This document shows, one piece after another, positions 54,009 through 63,195 of a DNA stretch of 64,000 nt. The position numbers were made by a program, and so were the translations under genes. Origin of the DNA: Rhodoferax potami (GTDB taxonomy: Bacteria > Pseudomonadota > Gammaproteobacteria > Burkholderiales > Burkholderiaceae_C); contig NZ_JAVBIJ010000001.1 in assembly GCF_032193765.1 (NCBI RefSeq), forward strand, positions 3,472,001 through 3,536,000. Direction: 5' to 3'. Each line of letters opens with the position of its first letter. The first letter of the stretch is position 1. The notes below the pieces were generated by a model. That model saw nothing but the letters and a program-made list of their open reading frames with translations, was not told where the DNA came from and did no database searches.

Positions 54009-54026
54009 AACAAGGGACGGATTCTC

Positions 54027-54974
54027 ATGATTCAAGTTCGCGATCTGGTGTTCGACTACCTGGGGCACCGGGCGCTGCACGGCGTGTCGGTCGATATCCC
54101 CAAAGGCACGGTGACTGCACTGGTGGGCCCCAACGGAGCCGGCAAATCGACCCTGATGCGCTGCATGGCGGGGCTGGATACGCCGCTCTCGGGCAGCATC
54201 ACGGTGGGCGGGGTCGATGTGCAAGAGCACCCGCGCGAGGTGCACACCAAGCTGGGCTATCTGTCAGACTTTTTCGGGCTCTATCAGGAGCTCACGGTGC
54301 AGCAGTGCCTGAGCTATGCCGCGGCCGCCCAGGGGATTGCAGACAAGCACATTGCCAAGCGGGTGCAGGACGTGGCCCGCTTTTTGAACCTCACCGACAA
54401 GCTGCAAAGTCTGGCTAGCAACCTGTCGCGCGGCCAGCGCCAGCGGGTAGCGATCGGCCAGGCCATCGTGCACATGCCGCAGGTGCTATTGCTCGACGAG
54501 CCCGCCAGCGGCCTGGACCCCGAAGCCCGGGCCGATTTGTCGGCCCTGTTTCGCACCTTGCAGGCCAAGGGCATGACGCTGGTGGTGTCGAGCCACATCT
54601 TGAGTGAGCTCGACGAGTACTGCACCCATATCCTTTCGATCCGCGATGGTCGGGTCAGCCGCTTTGCCAGCTTGGCTGCCACTGCGACCGGCGCTGAAGG
54701 GGTGATCAAGACGCTGGTGCAGATTCAGCTTGCTGCGCCCGCACCGCAATTGGCCGGGCTGTTGGGGGCCTACGAGGTGGCCCATCTGGATGTGCAAGGC
54801 CTGGCCCCCAGCACGGTGTATTTGCCCGCGGGCGACTTGGCGGCACGCGCTGCGCTGCTGGCGCGCCTGACCGCTGCCGGTGTACCGGTGTGTGGCTTTC
54901 AGGAGGTGCGCACTACGCTGCAAGCCAGTTATGACCAGACCGGTGTATCCGGCCGCCCAGGAGAGTCCGCATGA
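54027..54974 (+). CDS. ABC exporter ATPase
   Basis: A 315-residue ATPase. Walker A GPNGAGKST, signature LSRGQRQRVAIGQAIV, Walker B LLLDEPASGLD, H-loop VVSSHI. The C-terminal 100 residues are a DUF4162-like tail typical of exporters in the CcmA/drug-export class. It overlaps by 4 bp (ATGA) the membrane subunit gene. The substrate is unknown. Confidence 0.9.
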   Translation: MIQVRDLVFDYLGHRALHGVSVDIPKGTVTALVGPNGAGKSTLMRCMAGLDTPLSGSITVGGVDVQEHPREVHTKLGYLSDFFGLYQELTVQQCLSYAAAAQGIADKHIAKRVQDVARFLNLTDKLQSLASNLSRGQRQRVAIGQAIVHMPQVLLLDEPASGLDPEARADLSALFRTLQAKGMTLVVSSHILSELDEYCTHILSIRDGRVSRFASLAATATGAEGVIKTLVQIQLAAPAPQLAGLLGAYEVAHLDVQGLAPSTVYLPAGDLAARAALLARLTAAGVPVCGFQEVRTTLQASYDQTGVSGRPGESA

Positions 54975-56341
54975 ACCCCGAATTCAAACGCAATCTCTGG
55001 CTGGAAATGTCGCCCACCCGCTTGGCTATCATGCCCGGGGTGCTGGCCTTGATCGGCCTGTTGGTCTATGTGTTGAACCCGGACGACCCGCAGCGCAGCT
55101 TGTTTGTAGCGTTCTCGGTGCTGTTTGTCGGTTTGACCGTGGGTTGGGGCAGTTTGCTGGTGGTGTCGAGCATCAACAACGAGGTGAGCGAGCGCACCTG
55201 GGACCAGCAGCGCTTGAGTGCCCTGAGCCCGTGGGACATGGCCTGGGGCAAGCTGTTCGGCAGCGCTGCCTACGCCTGGTATGGCGGCTTGCTGTGCGCC
55301 TTCGTCGCGGTAGTGGCGGCCTTGTCAGGGCCGGCGTTCTGGAGCCGTTGTGTCTGGTTGCTGGTGGGTGCCGTGGGCACGGTGGCGTTGCACGCGTGGT
55401 TGATGGCGAGTCGCTTGCATACCCTGGATATCCGCTCGGAAAAAGCCAGTGGCATGGCCGGGCGCCTGTTTGGTGTGTTTCTGGTGCTGCAAACCTTGCC
55501 GGTGATTTTCATGGTGTTGCGCGACCCGAGCTCGCCGGACCGCGAGGGTCTGGGCAGTTGGTGGGGCTGGGGGCTGCCCCTGTCCATTCAGTCGTTGTTG
55601 GTGGCTTTGCTGCTGTTGGCGCTGGGCTTGCTGGCGCTGTGGCGCAGCATGGGCAAGCAGCTGATGGTGCGCGGTGTGCCCTGGGCTTGGGCACTGGGCG
55701 TGTTGGGCCTGGGCTGGGTGATCGCCGGCTTCATGCCGGCTCCCGGCTGGGGCGCGCCGCTGTGGATGACGCTGGCGTGTACCGCGCTGGCATCTACCTA
55801 CGGGGCGCTATTCACCGAGTCCAACAACCGGCTCGTCTGGCAGGCCGTGCTCTACCACCGCGCGCACAGCCCGGCACGCCGGGTCTGGCAGGCCCTGCCC
55901 CTGTGGCCGGTGAGTTGGGCGCTGGCCGCCGTGTGCCTGGTGGCCTATTCGCTTACCGGGGGTGCTGCCAGTGAGGCTGCCCGCGATGTGCCCGCGCTCG
56001 AGGGGTTGATGTGGATGGCCTTGCTGCACACCCTGCGGGACTGCGGCATCTACCACTTCTTTGCCTTGCGCAACACCAGCCGCAAGCCCACCGCCATGAC
56101 GCTGCTCACGCTGTTTGTGCTGGGGGTGGTGCTGCCGGCCCTGGTGGCCAGCGCAGCGCCCGGCTTGGCGCCTTGGCTGGAGCCGTTTTTCGGTGTCAAA
56201 GCGCTGGCGATGGGAGAAGAGTCGCTCGGTGCGAGCGCCTGGCTCGGCATGGCCTTGCATCTGGTGGTGGTGGCAGGGCTGGTGGCTTGGCGCTGGTCGG
56301 CCGGCGCACCCGCTGCCCTGCGCAGCGCCCGGGCAGATTAA
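54971..56341 (+). CDS. ABC exporter membrane subunit
   Basis: A 456-residue protein with about ten to twelve hydrophobic helices (first near residue 18, MPGVLALIGLLVYVLNP). The N-terminal part has the ABC-2 pattern of an inserted soluble stretch, SSINNEVSERTWDQQRLSALSPWDMAWGKLFG. It pairs with the ATPase. It ends 4 bp into the convergent CDF gene. No closer family name can be given. Confidence 0.75.
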   Translation: MNPEFKRNLWLEMSPTRLAIMPGVLALIGLLVYVLNPDDPQRSLFVAFSVLFVGLTVGWGSLLVVSSINNEVSERTWDQQRLSALSPWDMAWGKLFGSAAYAWYGGLLCAFVAVVAALSGPAFWSRCVWLLVGAVGTVALHAWLMASRLHTLDIRSEKASGMAGRLFGVFLVLQTLPVIFMVLRDPSSPDREGLGSWWGWGLPLSIQSLLVALLLLALGLLALWRSMGKQLMVRGVPWAWALGVLGLGWVIAGFMPAPGWGAPLWMTLACTALASTYGALFTESNNRLVWQAVLYHRAHSPARRVWQALPLWPVSWALAAVCLVAYSLTGGAASEAARDVPALEGLMWMALLHTLRDCGIYHFFALRNTSRKPTAMTLLTLFVLGVVLPALVASAAPGLAPWLEPFFGVKALAMGEESLGASAWLGMALHLVVVAGLVAWRWSAGAPAALRSARAD

Positions 56342-57273
56342 GTACGAGCGTGGTCCGCGTCGGGCCGGTGCGCCGGGTCGACGTGGGTCATCAAATTCAA
56401 AACCCGGTGGCGCTGGAGCACCGCTTGGCGGGCCGCCACGGCGATGTTGTGACCCTCTTCCACGGTGAGCAGCGCGTCCACCTCGATGTGGGCATCTGCC
56501 ACCACCATGTCGCCCATCTTGCGGGTGCGCACATCGTGCACGCCTGATACCCCTGGCGTGGCCAGCAGAGTGGCGCGAATGGCTTGGACTTCAGCTTCAT
56601 CAAGGCCGCGGTCCATCAGGTCGTGCAGCGCATCCCACGCAAAGCTCCAACCCATTTTGCCGACCATGAAGCCCACAATCAGGGCGGCAATCGGGTCGAG
56701 CAAGGGGTAGCCGGCCATGCTGCCGAGAATGCCCAGGCTCACCACCAATGACGAGGCGGCGTCCGACCGCGCGTGCCAAGCGTTCGCCACCAGCAGGCTG
56801 GATTTGACGGCCTTGGCGACGCGCAGCATGTAGCGGAACAAGAGCTCTTTGGTGACGATGGCCCCCAACGCCACCCACAAGGCCGTGGTGTGGGCCGGGG
56901 CAATGGTGTCGTGCGACTCCAGCTTGCCCAGGGCCGACCAGACCATTCCGCCGCCCACAGCCAGCAGGATCAGGCCCAGGGCCAACGACGCTGCGGTCTC
57001 AAACCGCTGGTGCCCGTAAGGGTGGTCGTCATCCGCATCTTTTTTGGCATGGTGGCCGGCGAACAGAACCACAAAGTCCGACACGAGGTCAGACAGTGAG
57101 TGAATACCGTCCGCGATCAGCGCCTGTGACTTGGTGAGCGTGCCCACAATGATCTGGGCACTGGCCAGCACCACGTTCACCACCACGCTCACCCAGGTGC
57201 TGCGGCTCGCAGCTGCCGCGCGTTCAGCGGCACTGTGGGGGGCGTGTTCGTCTTCTTGTTCGGTAAATTGCAT
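56338..57273 (-). CDS. cation diffusion facilitator (CDF) metal transporter
   Basis: A 311-residue six-helix transporter. Helix 2 carries ALIADGIHSLSDLVSDF and helix 5 AWHARSDAASSLVVSLG: the two HxxxD/DxxxD metal sites. The cytoplasmic C-terminal domain has VHDVRTRKMGDMVVADAHIEVDALLTVEEGHNIA. Zn2+ or Fe2+ export is likely but the metal is not certain. ATG 57273 (MQFTEQ) is preferred to a TTG at 57297. It is convergent with the ABC exporter. Confidence 0.92.
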   Translation of the reverse strand: MQFTEQEDEHAPHSAAERAAAASRSTWVSVVVNVVLASAQIIVGTLTKSQALIADGIHSLSDLVSDFVVLFAGHHAKKDADDDHPYGHQRFETAASLALGLILLAVGGGMVWSALGKLESHDTIAPAHTTALWVALGAIVTKELLFRYMLRVAKAVKSSLLVANAWHARSDAASSLVVSLGILGSMAGYPLLDPIAALIVGFMVGKMGWSFAWDALHDLMDRGLDEAEVQAIRATLLATPGVSGVHDVRTRKMGDMVVADAHIEVDALLTVEEGHNIAVAARQAVLQRHRVLNLMTHVDPAHRPDADHART

Positions 57274-57297
57274 GAGATTCCCGAAAGGTGAAACCAA

Positions 57298-57702
57298 AAG
57301 GGCGGCAAAGCCTGGCCTTTTGCATGGGTGAAATCACAAAGTGACCCGTCGCTGTAGCGTTGCGCCATGCACGGCGCTCCCCGTGGTGAGAGGCTTGACG
57401 CTATCACATTGCCAAAAGAGGTGAGCCAGTACTGGAGTCAAGGTAAAAATTGCGACCATTGGCGAGCACACCAGCTGCGCAAATCAAAGCCCTTTTAAGG
57501 CCAAAAACCCGTGCCATACTGGGCTGCAGGCGCTTGAATTTCCTATTCCCTGGCCAATTGCATCGGGTCCCGGGCCTAGTCGGCATTGCGAAACTTTGTT
57601 TTCTCAGCATAGGGCCCCCAAGCCGCAAACCATGAAAATATCTCGATCTGCAGGGTGGGTCGTGTCTCGCCTCCAGACGGAACACATTCACGGAGTTAAT
57701 GA
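57298..57702. other. 405-bp spacer upstream of the TssB-TssC fusion
   Basis: No convincing gene was found. An AAAAGG/CCTTTT hairpin lies at 57296-57321, next to the CDF start. TTGACG (57392-57397) and GCCATACTG (near 57512) are possible promoter elements. A minus-strand frame (57404-57712) has no family resemblance and looks spurious. No sigma54 site with GG-N10-GC spacing was seen. Confidence 0.5.
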
Positions 57703-59379
57703 ATGAAAACACACCCCTTTGTCAGAGCCGGCGAGAACCAGCCGACGCCAGTAGTGACCCCGGTGAAAATCACTTATGACGTAAATACCGGTGGCACCAT
57801 CGACAAACGGGAATTGCCCTTTATCGTAGGCATTCTGGCGGATTTGTCTGGCGCCAACCGGCCCGAAGCAGTCCTCAAGTACCGAAACATGGTCGAAATC
57901 GACCGGGATCAATTCGATGAAGTACTTCGGGCCTGCCGACCCGGCGTAGACCTCTCTGCGCTGGATAACCTGCTGCCGGGGGCCGCCTCTCCGAAGCTGG
58001 CGGGTATCCTGAATTTTGAAAAACTGGCAGACTTTGATGCATCGGCTGTTGTGGCCCGCATCGAGGGACTGCCGTCCCTTTTTGAAACGCCGGAGGGGAA
58101 GTCGACGGCCAGCCGTCAGTTGTCCTTGATTTTGCAATCTCCCTCTTTCCAGGCGCTCGAGGCCACTTGGCGTGGGCTGTATCGGCTGGTCTCTCGCGTC
58201 GAAACCGGGAAGCTGTTGAAACTCCGGGTGTTGAACGCCAGCCGCCAGGAGCTTTTGAACGATCTGGAAAAAGCCGTGGACTTTGACCAGAGTAGCTTTT
58301 TCAAACTGATCTACGAAGCGGAATACGGTACCTTCGGAGGCACGCCTTACAGCCTGCTGGTGGGCGCCTATGAGTTCGGCCGTGATGCCGCTTCCATTGA
58401 AGGCCTGAAGAAGATTGCGAAAGTTTCGTCCGCCGCCCACGCTCCGTTCATCGCTGCTGCCGACCCGAGCCTCTTTGACTTACAGAGTTTCACCGACCTT
58501 CATAAGCCTCGCACACTTGCCAAAATCTTCGAGTCGGTTGAGCTCATCGGCTGGCGTGAATTCCGTGAGTCGGAAGATGCCCGCTACGTTGCGCTGGCAC
58601 TACCTCGGGTGCTGATGCGTGTGCCCGCAGGGGTGGGTGACACGAGTGCTTCGGTATTGGATTTCCGAGAGTGCCTGAACGACAGTGGCGATCCCGCTGC
58701 ACCGCCGCTGCATGATCGGCTTCTTTGGGGTAACCCGGCTTTCCTGCTGGCGGAATGCATCGCCAGCGCCTTCGCCCGCAATCGCTGGCCTGCCGCGTTC
58801 CGAGGAGTCGAATCTGGCGGGCTGATATCGGGGCTGAGTTGCTTTCGTCTGGACCCATGCGCAGGCGGAGCACCCCAAGTTGGGCCGACCGAACTTCCCA
58901 TCACCGACCGTCGGCTGTTAGAACTGGACGCCTTGGGCTTTGTTGCCCTTTGCCAGCGCAAAGATACCGCCGAGGCCGCCTTCCTTTGCGCAAAAAGCAC
59001 AAGCCGTCCTCGTGCGTACATCTCTGACGAGGCGAATGCCAATGCCAACGCATACTTCGCGTCCACCTTACCGGCCATCCTCACCGCTTCCCGTTTCGCC
59101 CATTACCTCAAAGTCATCATGCGGGAGAAGGTGGGCAGTTTCTTGACCCGAGCGAATGTAGAAGCCTATCTCAACACTTGGATTGGCCAATACGTACTGC
59201 TGGACGACAAAGCCTCTCAGGAAGTGAACGCCTCTTATCCCTTGCGGACGGCATTCATCCAGGTCTCAGATGTTCCCGGCGAGCCCGGCGTCTATAGCGC
59301 CGCGGCTTTCCTACAGCCCCACTTTCAAGTAGAGTCGCTTACGACCTCGATCCGGCTTGAGGTCAAGCTGCCCTTGTAA
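57703..59379 (+). CDS. TssB-TssC fusion: type VI secretion sheath in one polypeptide
   Basis: A 558-residue protein. Residues 22-125 match TssB (ITYDVNTGGTIDKRELPFIVGILADLSG, FEKLADFDASAVVARI). From about 137 it matches TssC: SPSFQALEATWRGLYRLV, AEYGTFGGTPYSLLVGAYEFG, DEANANANAYFASTLPAI, SRFAHYLKVIMREKVGSFLTR, FLQPHFQVESLTTSIRLEV. Separate TssB (about 165 aa) and TssC (about 495 aa) would sum to 660, so about 100 residues are lost at the junction: the TssB C-terminus and the TssC N-terminus, which holds the ClpV-binding helix. No other T6SS gene is nearby. It may be a sheath variant that cannot be recycled, or a decayed orphan. Base composition and frame look intact. Confidence 0.85.
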   Translation: MKTHPFVRAGENQPTPVVTPVKITYDVNTGGTIDKRELPFIVGILADLSGANRPEAVLKYRNMVEIDRDQFDEVLRACRPGVDLSALDNLLPGAASPKLAGILNFEKLADFDASAVVARIEGLPSLFETPEGKSTASRQLSLILQSPSFQALEATWRGLYRLVSRVETGKLLKLRVLNASRQELLNDLEKAVDFDQSSFFKLIYEAEYGTFGGTPYSLLVGAYEFGRDAASIEGLKKIAKVSSAAHAPFIAAADPSLFDLQSFTDLHKPRTLAKIFESVELIGWREFRESEDARYVALALPRVLMRVPAGVGDTSASVLDFRECLNDSGDPAAPPLHDRLLWGNPAFLLAECIASAFARNRWPAAFRGVESGGLISGLSCFRLDPCAGGAPQVGPTELPITDRRLLELDALGFVALCQRKDTAEAAFLCAKSTSRPRAYISDEANANANAYFASTLPAILTASRFAHYLKVIMREKVGSFLTRANVEAYLNTWIGQYVLLDDKASQEVNASYPLRTAFIQVSDVPGEPGVYSAAAFLQPHFQVESLTTSIRLEVKLPL

Positions 59380-59637
59380 GCTTTTCTACCCATTTCGCAG
59401 GTATTCATACGGATCGCATCTTTTAGCAACCAGGCGGTTCGAATGTCCTTGGCGGTGAAGCTCTACATCGCCCGCAACTGCGGCTAGAAGACGGGCAGCA
59501 CCTGGCGAATGCGCTGCGCGACGCCGTCATCAGCGAAATCCAGTTCCAGTCTCACGAGGAGGACAGGCCCGCCGAGCAGTTCAGCTCAATTTCGCCCGTA
59601 TGTGTGCAACTACCGTGCTCCGAATACAGGCCACGCA
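59380..59637 (+). pseudogene. possible degenerate coding remnant
   Basis: After the TssBC stop, MSLAVKLYIARNCG ends in a stop at 59487. In the next frame an open stretch reads RPQLRLEDGQHLANALRDA then VISEIQFQSHEEDRPAEQF, with protein-like composition but no start. It may be a frameshifted remnant of a gene that once followed tssBC. I cannot assign a family; it could also be chance. Confidence 0.35.
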
Positions 59638-62601
59638 TCAGGACAGGTGCTTGCCGGCAATGCCGGCCAACTCAAACATGGTGACCTGCGGCTTGCCGAA
59701 CACCGCGAGCAGCTTGGCATCGGCGTTGATGCTGCGCTTGTCCTTGGCATCCTGCAGGCCGTTGGCCTTGATGTAGTCCCACAGCTTCTTCATGACCTGC
59801 GGGCGCGCAACCGGTTCGGCGCCAATCACCGCGGCCAACTCGGCGCTGGGCTGTTTGCCGCTGGCGGCTGTGGTTTTGCGCGGAGCCTTGGGCTTGGCTT
59901 CTTTGACGGCAGCGGCCTTCTTTGCAGGTACTTTTTTGGCCGCAGCGCCCGTGGTTCCTGCGCGGGCAGCTCCTGTTTTGGTAGCGGCACCGGTCTTGGC
60001 AGCTGCCTTGAAGGCGGTCTTGCGGGGCGGGAATTTGCTGGGTGCGAACTCGAAGTTCACCTTGCCCTCGGCCGCGTCCCAGGCCAGCATGGCCTTGAAG
60101 GCACGGCGGGTGCGCATCGAGACGAACTTGTCGAGCAGGTCGGTCTTACCGGTGGCCAGCAGCTTTTGCATCTGCTCGCGCTCGATGGGTTGCTGCAGGA
60201 TGATCTGGCCGCTCTTGAAGTCGCAGCTCGGGGTGGGCTGCGCATCGGTGGGGACCGATTTTTCACACACGTAGTTTTTGCCGTGTTCAAACACGTTGCC
60301 GCCGCACTTGGGGCAAGCGCCCAAGGCGGTCTGTGTGCCGAAGTCGACCAGTTCACCGTCTTCTTCGCCGGCTTTGTCATCGCCGAAGTCGAACTCGAGT
60401 TTGTAGTTCTTTGCCTCTTCATCAAACTTGATGACCATCTCGGCCACAAAAGGCCAGCCGGCCTTGGAGCGGAAGCCGTCCAAGGGGCCGATGTGTTTGT
60501 CACGCAGGAACTGCTCCACCTCTGCGGGCTCGAAGGTGCGCCCTGCCGGGGATTTGCCGAACGAGAAACCGCAGCCTTCGCTGTGGCCATCTGCACCGGT
60601 GCAGGTATAGCGGCGGTAGTTTTCTTTGACGATGCCACTGCAGTTGGGGCAAGGGGCCGCCAGGGTGGCGTAGTCACCGGGGATGGTGTCGCGGTCGTAT
60701 TCCTTGGCCTTTTTGACCATGTGCTCGGTCATGGCAGCGATCTCGGCCATGAACTTTTCGCGGCTGAGCTTGCCCTGCTCCATCTGGGCGAGCTTGTATT
60801 CCCACTCGCCGGTGAGCTCGGCCTTGGTCAGTTCCTGCACGTCCAGGCCGCGCAGCAGTGTCATGAGCTGAAAGGACTTGGCGGTAGGAATCAACTCGCG
60901 GCCTTCGCGCAGCATGTATTTCTCGGCAATCAGGCCTTCGATGATGCTGGAGCGGGTGGCTGGTGTGCCTAGACCCTTCTCTTGCATGGCTTCGCGCAGC
61001 TCGTCGTCTTCCACGGTTTTGCCCGCACCTTCCATGGCGCCAAGCAAGGTAGCTTCGGAGTAGCGAGCAGGAGGCTTGGTCTTGAGGCCCTTGGGGTCTA
61101 CCGGGTCGCCCTTGACCTTTTCGCCGGGCGCCACGGGCACCAGGTTCTGGCCCTTGTCGCCTTCCTTCGCGTCTTCCACTTCGGCGGCGGCTTCTTTGCC
61201 GTAGATGGCCAGCCAGCCCGGCTTGACCAGCACCTTGCCTTCAGTCTTGAAGGCGTGCTGTGCAGCGGTGGTGATGCGGGTGGTGACCTGGTATTCGGCA
61301 CTCGGGAAGAACACCGCCATGAAGCGGCGCACCACCAAGTCGTACAGCTTTTGCTCCGCCTCGCTCAGGCCGCTGGGCGCTTGCAGGGTGGGGATGATCG
61401 CAAAGTGATCCGATACCTTGGCGTTGTCGAACACGCGCTTGGTGGGGCGGATGTAGTTGTTATTCAGTGCGACCAGTGCGTGCGGCGCCAGATGGCGCAT
61501 GTCGCTGTCGGCCAACATCTCGAAGGTCTTTTTGACGACCGGCACATAGTCTTCGGGCAGGGCCCGCGAATCGGTACGCGGGTAGGTCAGGGCCTTGTGG
61601 CGCTCGTACAGGCTCTGGGCAATCTGCAAGGTGGTCTTGGCCGAGAAACCAAACTTGCCGTTGGCCTCGCGCTGCAGGCTGGTCAGGTCAAACAGCAGGG
61701 GAGACGCCTGGGTGGTGGGCTTGCTCTCTTCGGTCACGGTGGCGGGCTGGCCGCGCACCGCGTCTGCAATCGCCTTGGCCTCGGCCTGTGTCCAGACCCG
61801 GTCGGCCTTTTTCTCGGCGTCGTCGGCCTCTTTTTTGTGGGCTGGGTTGAACCACTTGCCCGCGTACTCGCCCGCTTGGGCGGCGAAGGTGGCGTGGATC
61901 TCCCAGTAATCGCGGCTGACAAACTTGCGGATCAGCTCTTCGCGCTCTACCACCACTGAGAGCGTGGGGGTCTGCACCCGACCCACGGTGGTCAGGAAGA
62001 AACCGCCGTCGCGGCTGTTGAACGCGGTCATCGCACGGGTGCCGTTGATACCCACCAACCAGTCGGCTTCGGATCGGCAGCGGGCGGCGTCGGCCAGGGG
62101 CTGCATCTGGGCATTGGTGCGCAGGTTGTCAAAGCCATCGCGGATGGCCTGGGGCGTCATGGACTGCAACCATAGGCGGCTGACCGGCTTGCCCAGCGGC
62201 TTGGCGCCACCGGCGTATTGCTCAATCAGGCGGAAGATCAGCTCTCCTTCGCGGCCCGCGTCGCAGGCGTTCACGATCTTGTCGACATCCTTGCGCTTGG
62301 CCAGCTTGACCACCGCGTTCAGGCGCGTCTTGGTTTTGTCGACGGGCTTGAGGTCAAAGTGGGGCGGGATGACGGGCAGCTGCGCAAAGCTCCATTTGCC
62401 GCGTTTGACGTCATAGGCCTCGGGCGCCTGGATCTCGACCAGGTGACCGACGGCGCTGGAAACCACGTAGCTGTCGCTCTCGAAATATTCGTCGTGTTTT
62501 TCAAACTTGCCCGCCACCGGAGTGAGTGCACGCACGATGTCTTGTGCGACCGACGGCTTTTCAGCAATAACCAATGTTTTGTTCAAAACGGTGTTTTTCA
62601 T
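59638..62601 (-). CDS. topB: DNA topoisomerase III with C-terminal SWIB domain
   Basis: A 987-residue type IA topoisomerase. The TOPRIM domain starts TLVIAEKPSVAQDIVRALT and has acidic DAGREGELIFRL. The active-site Tyr lies in ALTYPRTDSRALP. C-terminal Cys4 zinc repeats follow (CPNCSG..C..C and CPKCGG). A Lys/Ala-rich linker (about 850-910) leads to a SWIB/MDM2 domain (PVARPQVMKKLWDYIKANGLQDAKDKRSI). It removes negative supercoils and decatenates DNA in replication and recombination. The start is ATG 62601. SWIB fusions of type IA enzymes also occur in Chlamydia. Confidence 0.93.
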   Translation of the reverse strand: MKNTVLNKTLVIAEKPSVAQDIVRALTPVAGKFEKHDEYFESDSYVVSSAVGHLVEIQAPEAYDVKRGKWSFAQLPVIPPHFDLKPVDKTKTRLNAVVKLAKRKDVDKIVNACDAGREGELIFRLIEQYAGGAKPLGKPVSRLWLQSMTPQAIRDGFDNLRTNAQMQPLADAARCRSEADWLVGINGTRAMTAFNSRDGGFFLTTVGRVQTPTLSVVVEREELIRKFVSRDYWEIHATFAAQAGEYAGKWFNPAHKKEADDAEKKADRVWTQAEAKAIADAVRGQPATVTEESKPTTQASPLLFDLTSLQREANGKFGFSAKTTLQIAQSLYERHKALTYPRTDSRALPEDYVPVVKKTFEMLADSDMRHLAPHALVALNNNYIRPTKRVFDNAKVSDHFAIIPTLQAPSGLSEAEQKLYDLVVRRFMAVFFPSAEYQVTTRITTAAQHAFKTEGKVLVKPGWLAIYGKEAAAEVEDAKEGDKGQNLVPVAPGEKVKGDPVDPKGLKTKPPARYSEATLLGAMEGAGKTVEDDELREAMQEKGLGTPATRSSIIEGLIAEKYMLREGRELIPTAKSFQLMTLLRGLDVQELTKAELTGEWEYKLAQMEQGKLSREKFMAEIAAMTEHMVKKAKEYDRDTIPGDYATLAAPCPNCSGIVKENYRRYTCTGADGHSEGCGFSFGKSPAGRTFEPAEVEQFLRDKHIGPLDGFRSKAGWPFVAEMVIKFDEEAKNYKLEFDFGDDKAGEEDGELVDFGTQTALGACPKCGGNVFEHGKNYVCEKSVPTDAQPTPSCDFKSGQIILQQPIEREQMQKLLATGKTDLLDKFVSMRTRRAFKAMLAWDAAEGKVNFEFAPSKFPPRKTAFKAAAKTGAATKTGAARAGTTGAAAKKVPAKKAAAVKEAKPKAPRKTTAASGKQPSAELAAVIGAEPVARPQVMKKLWDYIKANGLQDAKDKRSINADAKLLAVFGKPQVTMFELAGIAGKHLS

Positions 62602-62703
62602 CTGACTACAATCCAATTCTCGCGTGCGCGCAGGCGCGCACTTGCACACGCAGGCACGCACACATGCGCGCCCATACGATTCACCATACCAAACTTTCCG
62701 GCC
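62602..62703. promoter_or_regulatory. divergent topB/SET promoter with alternating purine-pyrimidine tract
   Basis: Between the two start codons, 62621-62673 is almost entirely CG/CA/TG dinucleotide steps (for example CGCGTGCGCGCAGGCGCG, GCACACGCAGGCACGCACAC). Such tracts adopt Z-DNA under negative supercoiling. TACAAT (62607-62612) is a possible -10 for the SET gene, which would place the tract in its 5' UTR. Confidence 0.55.
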
Positions 62704-63195
62704 GTGGCAAAAACCCCAGTGAAATCCTCCACAAGTGTGCCCGCCTCGCCGGCACGGCGCATCCAGACACGGCGCTCCGGGGTACATGGCAAAGGGGTGT
62801 TCGCGCTGCAGGATATCGCCGAAGGCGAAACCATCATTGAGTATGTGGGCGAGATCATCAGCTGGCAGGAAGCCCAGGACCGCCACCCCCACGACCCGAA
62901 AGACCCGAACCACACGTTTTACTTCTCGCTCGAAGATGGCAACGTGATCGACGCCTTGTTCGGCGGAAATTCCTCGCGCTGGATCAATCACTCTTGCGAC
63001 GGCAACTGCATTGCTGACGAGGAAGGCGGCCGGGTCTTTATCAAGGCGTTGCGCAACATCCGCGCCGGCGAAGAGCTGAACTACGACTACGGCCTGATTC
63101 TCGAAGAGCGTTACACCAAGAAGCTCAAGGCGGAATATCCCTGCTGGTGTGGCAGCAGTAATTGCCGCGGCACCTTGTTGGCCCCCAAGCGATGA
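62704..63195 (+). CDS. SET-domain protein lysine methyltransferase
   Basis: A 163-residue protein. After a basic N-terminal tail comes the SET domain: IQTRRSGVHGKGVFALQDIAEGETIIEYVGEII (SAM site), RWINHSCDGNC (catalytic/SAM motif), and ELNYDYG. A post-SET CWCG..NCRG zinc site closes it. It should methylate lysine in a protein, perhaps a nucleoid or ribosomal protein. No ATG fits; GTG 62704 is the first reasonable start, and the frame has no start codon for some distance upstream. It overlaps birA by 4 bp (ATGA). Confidence 0.85.
   Translation: MAKTPVKSSTSVPASPARRIQTRRSGVHGKGVFALQDIAEGETIIEYVGEIISWQEAQDRHPHDPKDPNHTFYFSLEDGNVIDALFGGNSSRWINHSCDGNCIADEEGGRVFIKALRNIRAGEELNYDYGLILEERYTKKLKAEYPCWCGSSNCRGTLLAPKR

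Noticed and set aside
57545..57575. Sigma54 promoter upstream of the sheath fusion
   Set aside because: TGGCCAATTGCA lacks the GG-N10-GC spacing.
57404..57712. Minus-strand 102-codon frame upstream of tssBC
   Set aside because: No domain, no ribosome binding site, and it overlaps the start of the sheath fusion gene.
62218..62703. Long upstream extension of the SET protein
   Set aside because: It overlaps topB on the other strand and contains no family-like sequence; GTG 62704 is preferred.
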